Of a stretch of DNA of 64,000 nucleotides, positions 8,299 through 19,024 are shown one piece after another. The position numbers were made by a program, and so were the translations under genes. Location: positions 124,001-188,000 of the forward strand of contig NZ_JAAVUW010000004.1 in NCBI RefSeq assembly GCF_018449605.1, given 5' to 3'. The notes under the pieces were generated by a model that saw nothing but the letters and a program-made list of their open reading frames with translations, did no database searches and had not been told where the DNA came from. This DNA comes from Luteibacter sp. dw_328 (lineage in GTDB: Bacteria > Pseudomonadota > Gammaproteobacteria > Xanthomonadales > Rhodanobacteraceae). Position 1 is the first letter of the stretch, and the number at the start of each line of letters is the position of its first letter.

Positions 8299-11200
8299 AT
8301 GATCGCACTCGACGGGCAGAGCGCCCTCTCACCGTTTCGCCTCGAACGACTGAACGCCCACCTGGATGCCCTGCATCACGGTACGCGCGTGCAGGCCGCC
8401 TGGTTCACCTACTTCGTCGACGTCGCTGTCGCACCGGAAGGCGAGGCGCGCGCGCGCCTGTTGTCTGTGCTTGAAGCGAAGCCGGGCAGTCCCGAGGAAG
8501 CCACCTTCTGGGTCGTGCCGCGCCTGGGCACCATCTCACCCTGGTCCAGCAAAGCGACCGATATCCTCCACGGCGCCGGTTTCGACGTGCGCAGGGTCGA
8601 GCGCGGTACCGCCTGGCGCGTAAGCGGTATGCCCGGCCCCAGCGATCCCGGTTACGCCGCCATCATGGGCGCGTTCTGCGATCCCATGGTGCAGTCGCCC
8701 CTGGCGTCGCTGGCCGACGCATCGGGCCTGTTCCTCGCCGGTGAACCGGGACCCCTGGGGCACGTGGAGCTCGGTCTCGATCCGCGCGGGGCGCTTTCCG
8801 CGGCCAACCAACAGCTGGGTCTTGCCCTGGCCGACGACGAAATCGACTACCTCGCCGAGCGCTACGCCGAGATGGGCCGGGCGCCGACCGATGCCGAGCT
8901 GATGATGTTCGCGCAGGCGAACTCCGAGCACTGCCGTCACAAGGTGTTCAATGCCACCTGGACGCTCGACGGCCAGACGCAGGAAAACTCGCTGTTCGGC
9001 ATGATCAAGAACACGCACCAGAAATCGCCGGCGCACACCTTGTCCGCGTATCACGACAACGCGGCGGTGATCGAAGGTTACGAGGGCAACCGGCTCTTCG
9101 TCGATCCGAAGGACGGCGTGTTCCGCACGGTGGCGGAATCCGCCCCGTTCGCGATCAAGGTCGAGACGCACAACCATCCGACGGCGATCGCGCCGTGGCC
9201 GGGCGCTGCGACCGGTGCCGGCGGCGAGATCCGCGACGAGGGTGCCACCGGTCGCGGTGGCAAGCCGAAAGCGGGACTGACCGGCTTCTCGGTATCGCAC
9301 CTGCGTATTCCCGGCCTGCCGCGTCCCTGGGAAAAGGATCGTCCGCTGCCGCCGCGCATGGCGTCGGCCTTTGAAATCATGCGTGACGGCCCGCTGGGCG
9401 CCGCCGCGTTCAACAACGAGTTCGGTCGTCCCGCGCTCGGCGGTTACTTCCGCACGTTCGAACAGGAAACCGGCGACAAGGGTGTCCGTCGCGGTTACGA
9501 CAAACCGATCATGATTGCCGGCGGTCTCGCCGCGATCCGACCCGATCACGTGCAGAAGCGCAAAGTGCGTCCGGGCGACAAGGTCATCGTGCTCGGTGGT
9601 CCGGCCATGCTGATCGGCCTGGGCGGCGGTGCCGCTTCGTCGGTCGCTTCCGGTACCTCGAGTGCGGAACTCGATTTCGCCTCGGTGCAGCGCGACAACG
9701 CTGAGATGGAGCGCCGCTGCCAGCAGGTCATCGACAGCTGCTGGGCGCGTGGCGACGAAAATCCCATCGTCAGCATTCACGACGTGGGTGCGGGTGGTGT
9801 CTCCAACGCGATTCCCGAGATCCTCAACGACGCTGGCGTCGGCGGCATCATCGATCTCTCCGCGCTGCCGTGCGACGACCCGACGTTGTCGCCGATGCAG
9901 GTCTGGAGCAACGAGTCGCAGGAGCGCTACGTGTTGGCGATCGGCGCGGAAGACCTCCCGCTGTTCGAAGGCTTCTGCGCACGCGAGCGTTGCCCGTACG
10001 CCGTCGTCGGTGACGCCACGGCGGAACCGCGACTCATCGTCAAGGATCCGCGCCGCGACCTCACCGTGATCGACCTCGGTATGGACGTGCTGTTCGGCAA
10101 GCCGCCGCGGATGCACCGCGATGCCGTGCGCGTGAAGCCCCGCGTCGATCTCGTCGCCGACCTCACCGGTATTGGCATGGACGAGGCACTGATGCGCGTC
10201 CTTCGTCTGCCGGCCGTGGGTAGCAAGAACTTCCTCATCACCATCGGCGACCGCACCGTTGGCGGGCTCAACGCGCGCGACCCCATGGTCGGGCCGTGGC
10301 AGGTGCCGGTGGCGGACGTGGCCGTGACCATGACCGACTTCGACGGCTATACCGGCGAAGCGATGGCCATGGCCGAGCGTGCACCGATCGCCCTGCTCAA
10401 CAGCGCCGATGCCGCGCGCATGGCGGTGGGTGAAGCCATCACCAACATGGCTGCCGCTTCGCTCAAGCTCGACGAAGTGCGCCTGTCCGCGAACTGGATG
10501 GCCGCCGTGAACCACGCCGGCGAAGACGCCGCGCTGTTCGACGCGGTCAAGGCCGTCGGCATGGAGCTTTGTCCCACCCTCGATATCTCGATCCCCGTCG
10601 GCAAGGACTCCCTGTCCATGCAGACCGTGTGGACGGACGAGACGGGCAAAGCCCAGAAAACCGTATCACCGGTATCCCTCGTGATCACCGGCTTCGCCCG
10701 CGTGGACGACGTCCGCCGCACGCTCACGCCGCAGATCAAGCTCGATCGCGGCGACAGCGAGCTCTGGCTGATCGATCTTGGCGCGGGCCGCGATCGCCTC
10801 GGCGGTTCGGCGCTCACCCAGGTGTTCAACCGCGCCGGCGGCGTGCCGCCGGACCTGGACGATCCGAAGCGCCTGCGTGCGATGTTCGAACTGATCCAGG
10901 AAGCGAACAAGGCGGGCTTGTTGCTGGCTTATCACGACCGCTCCGACGGTGGCGCGATCGTCGCCCTGCTGGAAATGGCGTTTGCCGGCCGCTGCGGCCT
11001 TGAGCTGCGTCTGGACGGCTGGGCCGAAGCGACGCTGCGTTCGCTGTTCAACGAAGAGCTGGGCGCTGTCGTGCAGATCGCTGCCGCCAACCGCGAGGCT
11101 TTCGAGCAGTTGCTCGTGAAGTACAACCTTGCTGGCATGACGCACCACGTGGGTCGTCCCAAGGAAAAGCTCGGCATCAAGCTCCACCTCAACGGCGAGA

Positions 11201-12162
11201 CGGCGTTCAAGTGGAACTTCACCGAGCTGTTCCGTGCCTGGAACGAAACCAGTTACGCCATGCAGGGCCTGCGCGATAACCCGCAGAGCGCTGACCAGGA
11301 GAACCACTGGCGCCTCGACGATGCCGACCCGGGCATCTCGCCGAAGCTCACCTTCGACCCGGCCGAAGATATCGCGGCGCCGTACATCAACACCGGCGTG
11401 CGTCCGCGCGTCGCGATCCTGCGCGAGCAGGGCGTGAACGGGCAGGTCGAGATGGCGGCGGCGTTCAGCCGCGCCGGCTTCGATGCGGTGGATGTCCACA
11501 TGTCCGATCTCGCCAGCGGTCGTCACCACCTGAAGGATTTCCGCGGCTTCGCCGCCTGCGGTGGCTTCTCCTACGGTGACGTGCTCGGCGCGGGTCGTGG
11601 CTGGGCCACGTCCATCCTCTACAACGATGCGCTACGCGAGCAGTTCGCGCGCTTCTTCGAGGACGGCACCAAGTTCGCCCTCGGGGTTTGCAACGGCTGC
11701 CAGATGATGTCGCAGCTGAAGGACATCATCCCGGACGCGAAGCACTGGCCGCAGTTCCTGCGTAATCAGTCCGAGCAGTACGAGGCACGCCTTGCGACGC
11801 TCGAGATCCTGGATTCCTCCAGCGTGTTCTTCCGCGGCATGACCGGTTCGCGTATTCCCGTCGCCGTGGCACACGGTGAGGGTCGGGTGTACTTCCCGAA
11901 CGTCTGCAGCCCGTCGAAGAGCCATGGCTCGGCACGTTTCGTCGACAACCGTGGCAAGCCGACGGAGAGCTACCCGCTCAACCCGAACGGATCGCCGGGT
12001 GGCCTAGCCGCGTTTACTGCTGCCGACGGTCGCGTCACGATCATGATGCCGCATCCGGAGCGCGTGTTCCGTACGGCGCAAATGAGCTGGCATCCGGAGA
12101 ACTGGGGCGAGGATTCACCGTGGATGCGCATGTTCCGCAATGCGCGCGTGTGGGTGGGCTGA
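8299..12162 (+). CDS. purL: Phosphoribosylformylglycinamidine synthase (large single-chain PurL)
   Basis: This enzyme makes FGAM from FGAR, glutamine and ATP in purine synthesis. The 1287-residue length is that of the one-chain proteobacterial enzyme. Synthetase motifs include [45 protein letters not shown] and [11 protein letters not shown]. The C-terminal class I glutaminase domain begins near [14 protein letters not shown] and has the nucleophile Cys in [15 protein letters not shown] and the His/Glu pair in MPHPERVFR. The ATG at 8299 gives the family N-terminus; codons upstream lie in the repeat. It is followed 16 bases later by a glycosyltransferase gene. Confidence 0.97.
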   Translation: MIALDGQSALSPFRLERLNAHLDALHHGTRVQAAWFTYFVDVAVAPEGEARARLLSVLEAKPGSPEEATFWVVPRLGTISPWSSKATDILHGAGFDVRRVERGTAWRVSGMPGPSDPGYAAIMGAFCDPMVQSPLASLADASGLFLAGEPGPLGHVELGLDPRGALSAANQQLGLALADDEIDYLAERYAEMGRAPTDAELMMFAQANSEHCRHKVFNATWTLDGQTQENSLFGMIKNTHQKSPAHTLSAYHDNAAVIEGYEGNRLFVDPKDGVFRTVAESAPFAIKVETHNHPTAIAPWPGAATGAGGEIRDEGATGRGGKPKAGLTGFSVSHLRIPGLPRPWEKDRPLPPRMASAFEIMRDGPLGAAAFNNEFGRPALGGYFRTFEQETGDKGVRRGYDKPIMIAGGLAAIRPDHVQKRKVRPGDKVIVLGGPAMLIGLGGGAASSVASGTSSAELDFASVQRDNAEMERRCQQVIDSCWARGDENPIVSIHDVGAGGVSNAIPEILNDAGVGGIIDLSALPCDDPTLSPMQVWSNESQERYVLAIGAEDLPLFEGFCARERCPYAVVGDATAEPRLIVKDPRRDLTVIDLGMDVLFGKPPRMHRDAVRVKPRVDLVADLTGIGMDEALMRVLRLPAVGSKNFLITIGDRTVGGLNARDPMVGPWQVPVADVAVTMTDFDGYTGEAMAMAERAPIALLNSADAARMAVGEAITNMAAASLKLDEVRLSANWMAAVNHAGEDAALFDAVKAVGMELCPTLDISIPVGKDSLSMQTVWTDETGKAQKTVSPVSLVITGFARVDDVRRTLTPQIKLDRGDSELWLIDLGAGRDRLGGSALTQVFNRAGGVPPDLDDPKRLRAMFELIQEANKAGLLLAYHDRSDGGAIVALLEMAFAGRCGLELRLDGWAEATLRSLFNEELGAVVQIAAANREAFEQLLVKYNLAGMTHHVGRPKEKLGIKLHLNGETAFKWNFTELFRAWNETSYAMQGLRDNPQSADQENHWRLDDADPGISPKLTFDPAEDIAAPYINTGVRPRVAILREQGVNGQVEMAAAFSRAGFDAVDVHMSDLASGRHHLKDFRGFAACGGFSYGDVLGAGRGWATSILYNDALREQFARFFEDGTKFALGVCNGCQMMSQLKDIIPDAKHWPQFLRNQSEQYEARLATLEILDSSSVFFRGMTGSRIPVAVAHGEGRVYFPNVCSPSKSHGSARFVDNRGKPTESYPLNPNGSPGGLAAFTAADGRVTIMMPHPERVFRTAQMSWHPENWGEDSPWMRMFRNARVWVG

Positions 12163-12178
12163 ACGGAGTAACGGTTCG

Positions 12179-13039
12179 GTGACGGTTACCGCAGGTCTTA
12201 CCAGTATCGTCATCGTGCTCGCCGACAGCGGGCCGTTTACGCGCGAGTGCGTGGATCACGCACTCGCCAGTGACGTGCCCGTCGAGATCATCATCGTCGA
12301 CAACGGTTCGACCGACGGTATTCCCGAAGCGCTCGATCGGGCCTATGCCGACGACGAGCGCGTTCGCCTCGTCTACAACCGGGCCAACCTCGGTTTCGGG
12401 CCGGCGGTGAATCGCGGTGCGGCGCAAGCTCGCGGCGACCGGCTGCTGGTGCTCAATCCCGATTGCCTGGTCGAACCCGATACGATCGCGCGCATGGCGG
12501 CGCACATGAACGTCCACACGGGCATCGTCGGCGCCGTGGTCTGCGACAGTGCCGGCCATCCCGACGCCGCGTCGCGCCGGCGTGATCCACTGCTTCGTCG
12601 CTCGCTGAATACCGTGCTCGGCAGGAAAGGCGTCGATGGCATCGACATCGAGGGGCCCATGCCGGACGGTGCGGAGGAGGTCGAGATCGTCTCGGGTGCC
12701 ATCCTGTTGATGTCGCGCGCGGTGTTCGAGCGGCTCGGTGGCTTCGACGAAACCTTCTTTCTCCATTGCGAAGACATGGACCTGTGTCGACGTGCCCGTG
12801 ATGGTGGCTATCGCGTCGTGCTTGCCGGCGACGTGCGTGTGCTGCATGGCAAGGGTGGCTCGAGCCGGCATCGGCCGGTCTTCGTCAGCCGTCACAAGCA
12901 TCGCAGCATGTACCTGTGGTTTCGCCGCCACGATCCCGCCGCCAGTAACGCGCTGGTCCGCAGCGTGGTCTGGTTGGGCATCTGGACGCATTTCATCCTG
13001 AAGATTCCAGGCCAGCTCGCCCGGCGTCGTCGTCGGTGA
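12179..13039 (+). CDS. Glycosyltransferase family 2 protein
   Basis: A 286-residue GT-A fold glycosyltransferase, close to the rhamnosyltransferase-like subgroup. It shows the nucleotide-sugar binding strand VEIIIVDNGSTDG, the NANLGF-like motif NRANLGFGPAVNRG, the metal-binding LNPDC and the base motif FDETFFLHCEDMDLCRRA. The GTG at 12179 is chosen because GGAG lies 10 bases upstream and the protein then begins close to the first beta strand. It probably adds a sugar to a surface glycan, but the acceptor is unknown. The stop overlaps the next start (GTGA). Confidence 0.87.
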   Translation: MTVTAGLTSIVIVLADSGPFTRECVDHALASDVPVEIIIVDNGSTDGIPEALDRAYADDERVRLVYNRANLGFGPAVNRGAAQARGDRLLVLNPDCLVEPDTIARMAAHMNVHTGIVGAVVCDSAGHPDAASRRRDPLLRRSLNTVLGRKGVDGIDIEGPMPDGAEEVEIVSGAILLMSRAVFERLGGFDETFFLHCEDMDLCRRARDGGYRVVLAGDVRVLHGKGGSSRHRPVFVSRHKHRSMYLWFRRHDPAASNALVRSVVWLGIWTHFILKIPGQLARRRRR

Positions 13040-13941
13040 GCGGTAAGTCGTCGCGCGACAGCGGGCTCGCCACCCTTGGCCTGCTCGCCGTCACGGCAAT
13101 CTGGGGCTCCACGTTCGTTCTCATCAAGGATGTCGTCGGCCGAATGTCGGTCACCGATTTCCTCGCCGTGCGCTTCGTTATCGCGGCTGTGACCATGTTG
13201 GTCCTGTTTGCGCGGCCGGTCTGGCGGCTGAGTCCTGCACAACGGGTGCGTGGGCTTGCCCTGGGGGTGCTTTACGGGTTCGCGCAGTGGTTGCAGACCG
13301 AAGGGCTTGCGCTCACGTCGCCGAGCGTCAGCGGTTTCGTCACCGGCATGTACGTCGTGATCACGCCCATCCTCGCGTTACTGATCTTTCGCCAGCGCAT
13401 GCCGACCACCACGTGGCTCGCCGTGGGCGTGGCCATGGTCGGACTGGGCGTGCTGGCGTTGAACGGTTTCGAGGTCGATCTGGGCGTCCTGCTGACGCTC
13501 GCCTCGGCTGCGCTGTACGCCTTGCATATCGTCGGCCTCGGTCATTGGTCGAAGCCTGGCGAAGCGTTCGGCATGTCCGCCGTCCAGATGATTGGCATCG
13601 CGGCGGTCTGTCTGTTGGCCACGATCCCACATCACGGCCCGGCGCTGCCGCCGGATACGAAGGCCTGGGTGGCCGTGCTTTACATGGCGCTGGTCGCCGG
13701 TGCGTTCGCCATGCTGGTGCAGACCTGGGCGCAGGCCCACATGCCCGCCACGCGCGCGGCCATCGTGATGACGACCGAGCCGGTATTCGCCGCGGGCTTT
13801 GCCGTGCTCCTTGGCGTGGACGTACTCACGACGCGCATGGTCGGTGGCGGGGCGCTCGTGCTGGCCGCGATGTACATGGTGGAGCTCGCACCACGCTTCC
13901 GCCGGAAGAAGCCGGCGGAAGCGCTGCATCACGAGGTCTGA
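13036..13941 (+). CDS. EamA/DMT-superfamily transporter
   Basis: A 301-residue inner-membrane protein with about ten hydrophobic segments and two EamA repeats. The first shows AIWGSTFVLIKDV, the second ALYALHIVGLGHW and the C-terminal ATRAAIVMTTEPVFAAGFA. These are drug/metabolite exporters, and the substrate cannot be read from sequence. The GTG start overlaps the glycosyltransferase stop by four bases, which suggests translational coupling. It ends 10 bases before the convergent galM stop. Confidence 0.88.
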   Translation: MSGKSSRDSGLATLGLLAVTAIWGSTFVLIKDVVGRMSVTDFLAVRFVIAAVTMLVLFARPVWRLSPAQRVRGLALGVLYGFAQWLQTEGLALTSPSVSGFVTGMYVVITPILALLIFRQRMPTTTWLAVGVAMVGLGVLALNGFEVDLGVLLTLASAALYALHIVGLGHWSKPGEAFGMSAVQMIGIAAVCLLATIPHHGPALPPDTKAWVAVLYMALVAGAFAMLVQTWAQAHMPATRAAIVMTTEPVFAAGFAVLLGVDVLTTRMVGGGALVLAAMYMVELAPRFRRKKPAEALHHEV

Positions 13942-13951
13942 CGCGGGAGCG

Positions 13952-15097
13952 TTACTTCGCGCTCTTGTCCACGGAGAACTTGTACGTCATGACATTGCGG
14001 TAGGTCTTGCCGGGCTCCAGACGAGCCGAGCCGAAGTCCGGGTGATTCGGCGTATCGGGAAACAACTGCGGTTCCAGCGCAAAGGCATCGCCCTGGCGAT
14101 AGACACCTCCCGATTTACCCGACGTGGTGCCGTCGAGAAAGTTGCCCGAATAGAACTGCAGGCCGGGTTGGGCGGACCAGAGCGACAGCACGCGTCCCGA
14201 CTTCGGATCGCTGACCCGGGCCACCTCACGCGGCTGCGCCGCTTCCTTCCGGGAGATCACCCAGTTGTGGTCGTAACCGCGTCCGAAGACGATCTGCTCT
14301 TCCTTCGCGTCGCGGACGTCCTTGCCGATCGGCTTGGCCTTGCGGAAATCGAAGTCGGTGCCCGCCACGTTGCGCACCTCGCCGGTGGGAATCGCGGTGG
14401 CATCCGTGGGCAGGTAGGCATCGCCGGCGATCATCAGGCGTTGGTCCATCACGCTGCCGGAGCCTTCCCCGGCGAGGTTCCAGTAGGTGTGGTTGGTGAT
14501 GTTGACGATCGTCGGTGCGTCCGTCGTCGCCGTGTACTCGATGGTCAACTCGTTCTTGTCGTCGAGCGAGTAGGTGGCGGTAGCGGTGAGTTTGCCGGGA
14601 TACCCCTGGTCACCATCCGGGCTTACATAGGTAAGGGTCACGCTGGGCCGCGCCCCGGACTCGACCTTGTCGACGCTCCAGATCACCTTGTCGAAGCCGA
14701 CCTTGCCGCCGTGCAGCGAGTTGGGTCCGTTGTTGACCGGCACGTTGTACTGCTTGCCGTCGAGAGTGAATTTGCCTTTGGCGATGCGGTTGGCGTAGCG
14801 CCCTACCGTGTTGCCGAAGTACTGCGGCATGGCGAAGGTGCCCTTCAGATCCGGGTAGCCGAGCACAACGTCGCCGGATTTGCCGTTTCTGTCCGGGACG
14901 TCGAGTGCATAAAGCGCCGCGCCGAGCGAAAGAACCTTCGCGGTGACGCCATGACCGTTGGTCAACGTGACGAGCGTTACATCCTTGCCGTCCGGTGTCG
15001 TGCCGAACGACGCCTTTGAAGCCTCACCGGCCGAAGCGGCCGTCGCCGTGGCCAGCAGGACCGCTGTGGCCAAACTCGTTCCGAATTTTCTCATCAT
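13952..15097 (-). CDS. galM: Aldose 1-epimerase, exported
   Basis: A mutarotase that interconverts alpha and beta anomers of galactose or related aldoses. The 381-residue product has a clear signal peptide (first 23 residues, ending ASAGEA), so it should act in the periplasm. Family motifs include GRYANRIAKGKF, SLHGGKVGFDKVIW and NITNHTYWNLAGEG, with the catalytic His in NHTYW and a C-terminal Glu in ALEPQLFPDTPNH. It is divergent from a GntR-type regulator, with a perfect 15-base palindrome 37 bases upstream of the start, and is probably repressed through it. Confidence 0.92.
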   Translation of the reverse strand: MMRKFGTSLATAVLLATATAASAGEASKASFGTTPDGKDVTLVTLTNGHGVTAKVLSLGAALYALDVPDRNGKSGDVVLGYPDLKGTFAMPQYFGNTVGRYANRIAKGKFTLDGKQYNVPVNNGPNSLHGGKVGFDKVIWSVDKVESGARPSVTLTYVSPDGDQGYPGKLTATATYSLDDKNELTIEYTATTDAPTIVNITNHTYWNLAGEGSGSVMDQRLMIAGDAYLPTDATAIPTGEVRNVAGTDFDFRKAKPIGKDVRDAKEEQIVFGRGYDHNWVISRKEAAQPREVARVSDPKSGRVLSLWSAQPGLQFYSGNFLDGTTSGKSGGVYRQGDAFALEPQLFPDTPNHPDFGSARLEPGKTYRNVMTYKFSVDKSAK

Positions 15098-15133
15098 TCA
15101 CTCCGGCTGCCAGGAATCTCCCGACAAGATCAT

Positions 15134-15148
15134 ATTTGTCAGACAAAT
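15134..15148. promoter_or_regulatory. FadR/GntR-type operator palindrome
   Basis: The sequence ATTTGTCAGACAAAT is a perfect 7-1-7 palindrome. Its core TTGTC-A-GACAA fits the general FadR-subfamily operator pattern (TnGTnnnACnA). It lies between the divergent galM and GntR-regulator genes, so it can control both. The link to the adjacent regulator is an inference from position and family. Confidence 0.8.
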
Positions 15149-15227
15149 GACAAGTTGCGGTGCGTCATCGTCCTGGAGCGCAAGTCGGCTACGATGGGCA
15201 CTCCGTTTCGTCAGGTGTTGGAACGCC

Positions 15228-15938
15228 ATGGCTTTGAAAGCAGGGGGGACGCGCAACCTGCACGCGCGCGTCATCGAAGAGATCGGTGAATCCATCGTCA
15301 GTGGCGTACTCCGTCCGGGTGAGCCGTTACCCGGCGAGTCACAGCTGGCCGAGCAGATGTCGGTCAGTCGCACAGTGCTTCGCGAAGCGCTGAAGGTTCT
15401 TGCGGCCAAAGGCCTGATCGAGACCCGGCAGAAGACCGGTATGCGCGTGCGCGATCCGACCTTCTGGAACCACCTCGATGCCGACGTGCTTTCCTGGCGT
15501 TGTGCGGCGATGCCAACCGAAGACTTCGTCGAGAAGCTGGTCGAGATGCGCGAGATTATCGAGCCGGCCGCGGTCATGGCCGCCGCTCGCCGCCGTTCGC
15601 CCGAGCAACTGAACGCGATCGGCGTAGCGCTGGACGCCATGGAAGACGCACCCGACCTCGATGCGTGGGCAGCGGCCGACCTGCAATTCCACGACGCCGT
15701 GCTGGTCGCCACCAACAACGAGCTACTCAGCTCGCTGTTCTCGGTAATCGAAACCGCCCTGGCCACGTACTTCGTGATGTCGGCGCGGACGGCGAAGAAC
15801 TTCAAGTATTCGCTACCACACCACCGTGCGGTGTACGAAGCCATCCGTCGCCGCCGACCCAACGAAGCCGCTGTCGCCATGCGCACGATGATCGCGGACT
15901 CGCGTGCCAACATGCGCAAGGGCAAGCGTCGCGGGTGA
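15228..15938 (+). CDS. GntR family (FadR/FCD subfamily) transcriptional regulator
   Basis: A 236-residue regulator. The winged helix-turn-helix (about residues 8-75) has the GntR pattern LPGESQLAEQMSVSRTVLRE and KGLIETRQKTGMRVRD. The all-helical FCD ligand domain (about 90-225) keeps the metal-binding residues D..LQFHDAVLVATNN and LPHHRAVYEAI. Close relatives (DgoR, LldR, UxuR) bind sugar acids or related metabolites. Placement beside an exported aldose epimerase suggests a sugar-derived ligand. The ATG at 15228 gives the usual start; no strong ribosome binding site is visible. Confidence 0.9.
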   Translation: MALKAGGTRNLHARVIEEIGESIVSGVLRPGEPLPGESQLAEQMSVSRTVLREALKVLAAKGLIETRQKTGMRVRDPTFWNHLDADVLSWRCAAMPTEDFVEKLVEMREIIEPAAVMAAARRRSPEQLNAIGVALDAMEDAPDLDAWAAADLQFHDAVLVATNNELLSSLFSVIETALATYFVMSARTAKNFKYSLPHHRAVYEAIRRRRPNEAAVAMRTMIADSRANMRKGKRRG

Positions 15939-15948
15939 GGTTCGGAAG

Positions 15949-16505
15949 CCGCGAGGGGCAAGGCCCTTGGGGCCGCGGCGCGGCTCTTCGAGACGGGCCG
16001 TAGGCATCGCTCTCGCTCGCCCGTGAACTGAGCGGCCCTCAGCTTAGGCGTCCCCAAGGACCTTGCCCCTCGCGGCACCGAACGCTGAGGTTGCATGCGG
16101 CCGAGCAACAACCAGCACGATGCAGCACCGCTCTTGTAGGAGCCGATTCATCGGCGAACCCTCAGCGGTGATGTCACGAACGAGGCTTTGCGTCGCATCG
16201 TGCAGGCGTTCGACGGCTCGCCCGATCACCACAACGTCTCGTTCGCAAACCCGACAGCCTGAGGGTTCGCCGCTGAAGCGGCTCCTACGAGAGCGCGAAG
16301 AGTGCGTGGAGGCAGTCATGCGGCGCACGGCGACGAAGCGGCGTGGCGCTTGTGCCGCACGCAACCTCAACGTCTGGTGTCGCGGTCGGGTTGGCCCTTG
16401 GGGCCGCCTAAGCTGAGGGCCGCCCTGTTCTCGTGCGAGCGACAGAGCAGCTACGGCCCGTCTCGAAGAGCCGCGCCGCGGCCCCAAGGGCCAACCCGAT
16501 CGCGG
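15949..16505. repeat. Large nested inverted repeat in a gene-free region
   Basis: The left element (15949-16102) and right element (16354-16505) are inverted copies of one another. They share a core of about 40 identical bases (15962-16003 against 16452-16493) plus matching blocks such as CGGCCCTCAGCTTAGGCG and GAGGTTGC.TGCGG. Inside them sits a second inverted pair (16130-16166 and 16260-16294) made of the window's REP-like repeats, around a loop of about 90 bases. Each outer element is also partly self-complementary. I see no coding sequence supported by family similarity. Confidence 0.85.
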
Positions 16506-16580
16506 CATCCCACGAAGCACGAGCGTGAGGCGGCGAACGCCGCTCAACACACGAGTCGCGTCAGCGGCTGTCCTTTCAGT

Positions 16581-16790
16581 TCAGCAACAACGCCCACCCG
16601 TCCCGCGATACCTCGCTTCCTGCCGCTCGCGGAAGAACTCCCCATAGCTGGGAATCTTCCGCTCGGGATGATGCTCACGCAGGTGTTTCACGTAGACATC
16701 GTAATCCGGGACGCCGCAGCAGAGGCGGGCGGTTTGTACCGCCCACTTCCACAGCGAGCGGGCACCTGTCCGTGCATTCGTCGCGCTCAT
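16581..16790 (-). CDS. ybdD: YbdD/YjiX family small protein
   Basis: A 69-residue protein with the YbdD family core CCGVPDYDVYVKHLREHHPE and a C-terminal SYGEFFRERQEARY. YbdD/YjiX are small partners of CstA/BtsT-type pyruvate/peptide transporters and are needed for transport in E. coli. GGAGG lies just upstream of the ATG at 16788-16790. It starts 10 bases after the cstA stop, so the two are one operon. A longer reading frame exists but its extra N-terminus lies inside cstA. Confidence 0.92.
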   Translation of the reverse strand: MSATNARTGARSLWKWAVQTARLCCGVPDYDVYVKHLREHHPERKIPSYGEFFRERQEARYRGTGGRCC

Positions 16791-16800
16791 GGCGACCTCC

Positions 16801-18876
16801 TCACGGCGTGACACTCGACAGCGCGACGTACGGCTCTTCGTGCGCGGTCGGATGGTTGGCGCGCCACGCTCGGACAATCGCGCGGAGCGAAAAGAACAGC
16901 ATGGTCAGCACCAGCAGCATGAACAGGCCAGTGAGGGCCATGTCGACGCGATTGTTGGTGACGATGCGCTGCATTTCTTCGGCCGTCTTGGCGGGTGCGA
17001 GCATCTTCCCCGAGGCCATGGCGTCGGCGTATTTCTGCGCGGCGGCGGTGAAGCTGATCTTGTCGTCGAACAGCTTTTGCCAGGCGGCGGTGAGCGTGCA
17101 GATGACCAGCCACGCGGCGGGTACGCCGGGCACGAGCACGTAGCGCTCGCGTTTGAGTTTCACTGTGACCAGGGTCGCGAGCATCAGGGCGATGGCGGCG
17201 AGCATCTGGTTGGCGATGCCGAATAGCGGCCACAAGGTGTTGATGCCGCCCAGTGGATCGACCGCGCCCTGGTAGAGGAAGTAACCCCATAGGCCGACGC
17301 AGATCACCGTGGCGATGATGTTGCTCACCCACGACTCGGTCTTCTTCAGCGGGGCATACGCCATGCCCGCCAGTTCCTGGATCATGAAACGGCCGACGCG
17401 GGTCCCGGCGTCCACCGTGGTCAGGATGAAGAGTGCTTCGAAGAGAATCGCGTAGTGGTACCACATGGCCATCATGCCTTCGCCCGGAAGGATGCCGTGG
17501 AGGAGCTGTGCCATGCCGACCGCCAGGGTCGGGGCGCCGCCGGCGCGTCCTAGGATGGTGCCTTCACCGATGTTTTTCGCGGTCTCGGTGAGCTCTTGCG
17601 GCGTGACCATGAAGCCCCAGGTGCTGATCGTCTGTGCGGCCTGTTCCACGGTCGTCCCGACGAGTGCGCCGGGCGAGTTCATCGCGAAGTAGACGCCTGG
17701 ATGCAGGGACGATGCGGCAATCAACGCCATGATGGCAACGAAGGCTTCCATCAGCATGCCGCCGTAGCCGACCATGCGCGCCTCGCCTTCGTTAGCGAGC
17801 AGCTTGGGCGTCGTGCCGGAGGCGATGATCGAGTGCCAGCCGGAGACGGCGCCACAGGCGATGGTGATGAACAGGAAGGGGAACAGGTTGCCGGAGAAAA
17901 CCGGGCCCGTGCCGTCGATGAACTTGGTCACTGCGGGCATCTGCAGGGTCGGCGCAGCCAGGAAGATGGCCAGGGCAAGCAAGGCGATCGTGCCGATCTT
18001 CAGGAAGGTGGACAGGTAATCGCGTGGGGCGAGCAACAGCCACACGGGGAGCACCGAAGCGAAGAAGCCGTAGCCGATCAGCAGCCATGCCAGCGATTTC
18101 GCATCGAAATCGAACAGGGCGGCCATGGTCGGCGTGTCGTTGACGGTCTTGCCGTACCAGATCGACGCGAGCAACAGGATCAGGCCGATGATCGAGATCT
18201 CGAGGATTCGGCCGGGCCGGATATAGCGCAGGTACACCCCCATCAGGAGCGCGATGGGAATGGTGGCGGCGACCGTGAACGTGCCCCAGGGGCTATGCGT
18301 CAGTGCCTTGACCACGACCAGTGCCAGTACCGCCAGCACGATCATCATCAGCACCAGCACGCCGACCATGGCGATCACACCGGGTACCTCGCCGAGCTCT
18401 TCGCGCAGCATGTGTCCGAGCGAGCGGCCATCCCGGCGGAGCGACATGCCAAGGATCATGACGTCCTGGACCGCGCCGGCAAAGACGACGCCGACCAGGA
18501 TCCAGAGCGTCCCGGGCAGGTAACCCATCTGTGCGGCGAGAACGGGGCCGACCAGGGGGCCGGCGCCGGCGATGGCCGCGAAGTGATGACCGAAGACCAC
18601 CCAACGATCGGTCGGGACGTAATCCAGGCCGTCGTTGCGCAGGACGGCCGGCGTGGCGCGCGAGGGGTCGAGCTGCAGCACGCCGGTGGCGATCATCCGG
18701 CTATAGAAGCGATAGCCGATGAGGAACACCGCGATGGACGCGGTCACCAGCCAGATGGCGTTGATGGGTTCGTCTCGTCGCAGGGCGACGACACCGAGGC
18801 ACCAGGCGCCGACGATGGCGATGGCGGCCCACAGGATCTTCCCTGCGGGGCTGGGTTTCGGGATGGCGCTGTGCAT
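16801..18876 (-). CDS. cstA: Carbon starvation protein CstA (pyruvate/peptide transporter)
   Basis: A 691-residue polytopic inner-membrane transporter. It shows the CstA N-terminal domain with [35 protein letters not shown] and [14 protein letters not shown], and the C-terminal 5TM domain ([16 protein letters not shown]). E. coli CstA takes up pyruvate and peptides during carbon starvation. The ATG at 18876 is used, with GGGGAG upstream. It is co-transcribed with ybdD and is divergent from the deformylase gene. Confidence 0.95.
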   Translation of the reverse strand: MHSAIPKPSPAGKILWAAIAIVGAWCLGVVALRRDEPINAIWLVTASIAVFLIGYRFYSRMIATGVLQLDPSRATPAVLRNDGLDYVPTDRWVVFGHHFAAIAGAGPLVGPVLAAQMGYLPGTLWILVGVVFAGAVQDVMILGMSLRRDGRSLGHMLREELGEVPGVIAMVGVLVLMMIVLAVLALVVVKALTHSPWGTFTVAATIPIALLMGVYLRYIRPGRILEISIIGLILLLASIWYGKTVNDTPTMAALFDFDAKSLAWLLIGYGFFASVLPVWLLLAPRDYLSTFLKIGTIALLALAIFLAAPTLQMPAVTKFIDGTGPVFSGNLFPFLFITIACGAVSGWHSIIASGTTPKLLANEGEARMVGYGGMLMEAFVAIMALIAASSLHPGVYFAMNSPGALVGTTVEQAAQTISTWGFMVTPQELTETAKNIGEGTILGRAGGAPTLAVGMAQLLHGILPGEGMMAMWYHYAILFEALFILTTVDAGTRVGRFMIQELAGMAYAPLKKTESWVSNIIATVICVGLWGYFLYQGAVDPLGGINTLWPLFGIANQMLAAIALMLATLVTVKLKRERYVLVPGVPAAWLVICTLTAAWQKLFDDKISFTAAAQKYADAMASGKMLAPAKTAEEMQRIVTNNRVDMALTGLFMLLVLTMLFFSLRAIVRAWRANHPTAHEEPYVALSSVTP

Positions 18877-19024
18877 GGTCGTTGGCTCCCCTCGCGGATG
18901 GCACAAGGGTCGTCTCCCCAGTCACGGGGGTCAATGCGTGGCAGGGGTATGCCGTATTAGCCATTGGTCGAATGGTTGGCGGGCGTCGTATGCTCAAGCC
19001 ATCCCCACTCCCCTGGCGGTAACG

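Noticed and set aside
8536-10515. 659-codon minus-strand frame within purL
   Set aside because: Antisense shadow of purL with no recognisable domain.
16044-16550. 168-codon frame inside the nested inverted repeat
   Set aside because: Its sequence follows the repeats themselves and shows no family similarity; also no ribosome binding site.
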